Below, in pieces: positions 62,001 through 64,000 of a stretch of 64,000 nt of DNA. The notes under the pieces are model-generated. The model was not told the DNA's origin and searched no databases. It was given only the letters and a program-made list of their open reading frames with translations. This DNA comes from Gyrodactylus bullatarudis. Lineage: Eukaryota; Platyhelminthes; Monogenea; Gyrodactylidea; Gyrodactylidae. The stretch covers positions 134,459-198,458 of the forward strand of contig SSNU01000086.1 of NCBI GenBank assembly GCA_012064415.1. The letters are read 5' to 3'. Position numbers and translations under genes: made by a program. The stretch's first letter is position 1. Every line of letters starts with the position of its first letter.

Positions 62001-62329
62001 AGAAAAATAAGATTTGTTCTCATGTCACCATTTATCTGACAAGGAGAAATAGCAATTAATTAGTGGAAAAATAGCATTCGTTTTTGAATAGCAGAAAAAG
62101 AGTAGAATTATTTTCTTGAGAATGTTAATTTCATCAATCTCATTCTAGCAACATATCAAAAATAGCCTTTTGATTACTAATCACTAAAATTGAATTCCTG
62201 AAATCTACTCCTATTAAGTGTATTTTATTGGTTATAGATATTGGTATACGAAGAACTCACATTTTTCAAATTCCCTTGTATTTGGATAATGAATAATAAA
62301 TTTACAGTTAACAGAATAATCCTCAACAT
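44020..62329 (-). CDS. NGFR-like: p75NTR-like death-domain TNF-receptor family protein
   Basis: Six exons on the minus strand: 62261-62329, 55778-55984, 55572-55708, 55327-55511, 46003-46257, 44020-44258. They join without frame conflict to 363 codons plus TAA. Signal peptide MLRIILLTVNLLFIIQIQG (1-19). Four cysteine-rich TNFR repeats span about 24-195; the segment CSPCIDGLTFSNKTSAMEKC closely follows the second repeat of vertebrate p75 neurotrophin receptor, and RCKQGYYKKDNTC follows its third. One membrane helix at about 215-236 (AIIVCCSLLTMLIISLACYI). The cytoplasmic tail of about 127 residues ends in a death-domain-like segment: LLDWCRKDTSKLYSLAKALK and PDMAKQVI align with helices 4-6 of the p75 death domain, while its first half is divergent. 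p75NTR binds neurotrophins and signals survival or death. The juxtamembrane linker is shorter than in vertebrates (363 versus about 427 aa). Introns 1 (6.3 kb) and 4 (9.1 kb) are full of repeats. Confidence 0.85.
44697..45741. repeat. inverted-repeat pair and dispersed repeat in receptor intron 5
   Basis: GGAATAGTGGAACCAAACAT, CAGACGTAGAGTTTAAAGA at 44697-44745 is inverted at 45693-45741 (TCTTTAAACTCTAGGTCTGA, TTCCACTATTCC). The block 44850-45075 (TTAACCCTTAAAGTCCC, GATTACGAATCTACAG, GATCCAAAAACTGGCTA, AGAGTTCAGG) recurs on the opposite strand near 57560-57760, so this is a dispersed element. Confidence 0.6.
47220..47915. repeat. fold-back-like repeat copy in receptor intron 4
   Basis: The motifs TGATATTTGGGTTCAACATT, GAATTCGAATTCACC, ATTACTGTGGAAAATC, TCGATTATCACGAAG and GGCCGTTTTTCGAA occur, several in both orientations. 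GACCAAGATTAGGCCG near 47453 and CGGCCTAATTTTGGCC near 47806 pair. It belongs with fragments at 29.8, 38.6 and 58.8 kb. Confidence 0.45.
48071..48809. repeat. near-perfect inverted repeat, arms about 258 bp, in receptor intron 4
   Basis: The left arm (48071-48328) and right arm (48552-48809) are reverse complements that appear almost identical, for example CGATCGAAATATTTCTTCCT with AGGAAGAAATATTTCGATCG, and ATATATTTCTTTCGTTCT with AGAACGAAAGAAATATAT. The loop is about 223 bp and contains TGACGTCATCGG but no coding frame. The high arm identity implies recent origin or active homogenisation. Confidence 0.9.
52556..52753 (-). other. possible small coding sequence or processed fragment
   Basis: The frame from ATG at 52753 gives 65 residues: MKTLLIYKFQ, then CDCRTIRKLSTRGNDHLKKD, ending NAGDDITDVWVKEK. 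AATAAA overlaps the stop. Composition is clearly less AT-rich than the surrounding intron and residue use is balanced, unlike junk ORFs here. I recognise no family. It lies on the sense strand of receptor intron 4. It may be a nested gene, a processed pseudogene, or chance. Confidence 0.25.
53100..53815. repeat. palindromic fold-back element in receptor intron 4
   Basis: The left end (GATATGAAATTGGGAATGAT, then TTTTTTCATCAAGAATTCGA) is inverted at the right (TTCGAATTCTTGATAAAAAA, then GATTCCCATCTTCATATCAA, TTAGCTTTA). Inner matches include the CATGTTGGCCACTTTTACCAG and TAAAAGTAGGCAACATG blocks. It is an older copy of the same family as 6505-7260 and 37722-38265. Confidence 0.7.
54206..54891. 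repeat. 65-bp direct repeats 621 bp apart
   Basis: AAAGTAAATACTTCCAGGGC...AGAGGGCTG at 54206-54270 is repeated at 54827-54891 with a single difference (GGGC versus GAGC). The roughly 556 bp between them is unique AT-rich sequence. The arrangement could be a segmental duplication or the boundary copies of a larger event; the repeats are too short to be ordinary LTRs. Confidence 0.8.
56420..57141. repeat. palindromic fold-back element in receptor intron 1
   Basis: The left arm (56420-about 56705) starts GCTATTCTGGATGAATTTGG and the right arm (about 56838-57141) ends CATCGAGAATAGC. AGAGGAATCAAACGTTATTT matches AAATAACGTTTGATTCCTCT, and CTTTGTCTAATGATGATCCT matches AGGATCATCATTAGACAAAG. Arms are about 285 bp with few mismatches and the loop is about 130 bp. 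Same end type as 40655-41475. Confidence 0.85.
57560..57770. repeat. dispersed repeat, inverted copy of 44850-45075
   Basis: GCCTGAACTCTACC, TTGGCTAATTTTTGGATCAAA, CTACAGTAGATTCGTAATCA and GACTTTAAGGGTTGAAG appear in the order expected for a reverse complement of the block near 44850-45075. No coding frame. Confidence 0.6.
59135..59400 (+). pseudogene. Ty3/gypsy-type integrase remnant
   Basis: Reading across frame breaks, the sequence gives HPQSNGQAERFVDTFKKCLL, then FLMNHRTTPIY, then NPAEIIFNRRLSPVNPLHN. This is the classic integrase order (HPQSNGQAER, RTTPH, PAELLFGRRL) of Ty3/gypsy and retrovirus-like elements. The reading frame shifts and stops several times and no LTR or other pol part was found, so it is a short dead fragment in receptor intron 1. 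Confidence 0.75.
59757..59948 (+). pseudogene. Penelope-type GIY-YIG endonuclease C-terminal fragment
   Basis: The frame RCKEHKKSIEKVQLDSSALA, then NHIIDVEKSRKHKYKKAILE and SVEI, resembles the R-x-x-EH...SALAEH...NHxIDW...LES pattern at the end of GIY-YIG endonuclease domains in Penelope-like retroelements. No intact catalytic GIY-YIG start is present upstream. It may share a degraded element with nearby sequence but is not linked to the gypsy scrap at 59135-59400. Confidence 0.5.
61949..62115. repeat. dispersed repeat, second copy of 14659-14835
   Basis: It shares TGAGACGCTT, TCTCATGTCACCATTTATCT, GACAAGGA and GAATAGCAGAAAAA in the same order. It lies about 150 bp downstream (in transcript sense) of receptor exon 1, within intron 1. 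Confidence 0.65.
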
Positions 62330-64000
62330 GAACTTGAAGTAAATCTTCCACTGGTTCTCTAAACGAATACTCTCTTGGCAGTTATGAAAAATGCTTATTT
62401 TAAAGCTGACCAATCATCAACGATGCTAAATATGAATTCAGTCAACCAATCAGAGTAAGCCCCCTGAACTTTGTTGAAAAAAATAAAGGTTAACGTTATT
62501 AAAAAACTGAAATGTTCATGTTCCATATTAGTGGTCATTCTTTTTGGAGGGGTAATAAAAAATACTTTTTTATTCTTTTTATGAACCCCCAGTAGTACAT
62601 TCTACAAAGACAATAGGGTGTTTATGAGTTTGGACCGTGTGCTTATAATCATGGACTTTCATTGGTATAGACATTTTGGATGACTAAACTCTTTTTGTAC
62701 AACCATAATGTCTCTCCTTCAATGTCCATGTAATGAATTCAAATTATCATGAGGAGACTACGAATAATTTTTGCCATAAAAAACCAAGGAGAGAGAAACT
62801 TTGGAGATTTTTATGGTTTTATCCCCTTCTCAGGTGGAAAATGGAATGTATCACAGAGATTGCAATGAGTCATAAAGTTTTCTACGAATGGGGGTATTAT
62901 TAGCGTATTATGAAACAATACCCTATTACAAGAGAATTGGTTAATTTCATTCTTCCAGACGATAAAACAAGTGGTAATAAAAAAATCAAAATTTTCTCAT
63001 TCTACCAATGGAGAGGTTGTTGTTACCTAGCAAAGTGTAAGTTTAACATTTAAAATATTTCAATGTAATCAAAACATTCTCGAGGTCAATTTTTGCTTTT
63101 AAAATTAAACTGCAATGCTCCTTGAATCGTAAATCAGCTCATCGAATTCTGAAAATTTCAACTTTTTTGAAATATTAGTCTCAAATTATTCTCGACCGAA
63201 TGCGTCGTTTATAAAGATAATACATTGTATGTTTATTAATTTTAAAATAATAACACTGCTTATTATCACTATGAAATTCATAGTATGAATAATTAATTAT
63301 AATTAATAATTAATTAGAAGTCAAGTTTTTTGAATTCGAAGACGGAATCAGGATTGTTAACATTGTTCCAGATAATAATAACACTGCTGTCAAAAAAAAA
63401 TTTCCAAAAAAATAATAGGGTAAGATCCATTTGTTTTTGATCCAAAATTTCACGCTGGCTCCAAATCTGGTCTCAGAATTTAAAAGTTGGGTTCAGTCTG
63501 GGAGATATTGAAGAGAATTGAAAAATAAGAATTTTAGGAAAATTGAGAGTAGTTTTTCGATTAAATTGATTTGAAAAAGCAATTAAACCTAATTATAATT
63601 AGGCTCATTATGTAGAGCAATTAATTCTGCGTCGATTGGTATATGGATCAATGTCGCACCTACTCAGAACTGGCAAAAATTCTAAATAAGAACTTCAAAG
63701 GGTAGAAAAAATCCACTAAAATTTACATTTAAAACAGACTCACGGCTTTATAAAAATGAAAATTCATAGTTTTCTTCAAGATTCTAGACTGAAAATTTTT
63801 GCTCTTTCGATTGAGAATACTTTAAAGGAAATTAGATTTCATCTTCTGGGTCAAATTGATCAGTTTTTATGCCCCGTTTTGTAATGAAAAATTAGAAAAA
63901 AGTTGCATGCCTTTTTTGTAACCAATCAGAATAGAGAACGTCGAAATAACCAATCACGTTTACAATTCAGTGAGTCATGCAATATTTCTGATTAGTAATC
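62330..64000. promoter_or_regulatory. region upstream of the p75NTR-like gene, no exon seen
   Basis: It probably contains the promoter and 5'UTR of the minus-strand receptor. CCAATCAGA-type boxes occur near 62447 and 63924. No recognisable coding exon occurs. A block near 63430-63510 (CAAAATTTCACGCTGGCTCC, AAATCTGGTCTCAGAATTT) echoes the arms of the hairpin at 25422-26492 and suggests a related repeat. The window ends without another gene. Confidence 0.35.

Noticed and set aside
1..64000. Search for CRISPR arrays, rRNA genes and bacterial operon signals
   Set aside because: None present. The exon-intron genes show this is animal nuclear DNA.

Overview
The window is AT-rich nuclear DNA from an animal. 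It has GT-AG introns, a TALE homeobox gene, a PX-domain sorting nexin, a PDK1-type kinase, a cyclin and a neurotrophin-receptor-like gene, together with many decayed transposons. My best guess is an arthropod, perhaps a copepod crustacean such as a sea louse. That guess rests on base composition, the mariner/piggyBac load and the presence of a p75NTR-type receptor, which I recall being reported from crustaceans but missing from flies. It is an inference, not a demonstrated assignment.

Layout. 1-2.1 kb: last exon of an unrecognised + strand gene. 2.1-5.2 kb: intergenic DNA with one fold-back element. 5.3-17.9 kb: a tandem cluster of three five-exon CAP/SCP-domain genes on the + strand, with shared intron phases and short hydrophobic C-terminal tails. 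Their introns hold a large palindrome, a broken piggyBac and another inverted repeat. 18.3-20.4 kb: an intronless PDK1-like kinase (-) and a SNX3/SNX12-like sorting nexin (+), head to head across about 205 bp. The sorting nexin has three introns of only 29, 32 and 28 bp. 20.4-24.7 kb: transposon debris (LINE endonuclease fragment, tRNA-like SINE). 24.7-34.4 kb: a five-exon Iroquois-class homeobox gene (-). One intron holds a near-perfect hairpin about 1.07 kb long and another holds a deleted mariner. 34.4-42.2 kb: no gene recognised, fold-back repeats. 42.3-43.7 kb: a divergent A/B-type cyclin (-). 44.0-62.3 kb: a six-exon p75NTR-like receptor (-) with signal peptide, four cysteine-rich repeats, one membrane segment and a death-domain-like tail. 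Its two large introns hold several long inverted repeats, a Ty3/gypsy integrase scrap and a Penelope-type endonuclease scrap.

All multi-exon models were assembled by hand from splice signals, reading-frame continuity and family resemblance, and every assembled CDS closes in frame. No alignment or database search was run.

The genes do not form a pathway. The features most worth following up are the complete death-domain receptor, the ultra-short introns of the sorting nexin, the membrane-tailed CAP cluster, and the dense population of hairpin-forming repeats inside introns.
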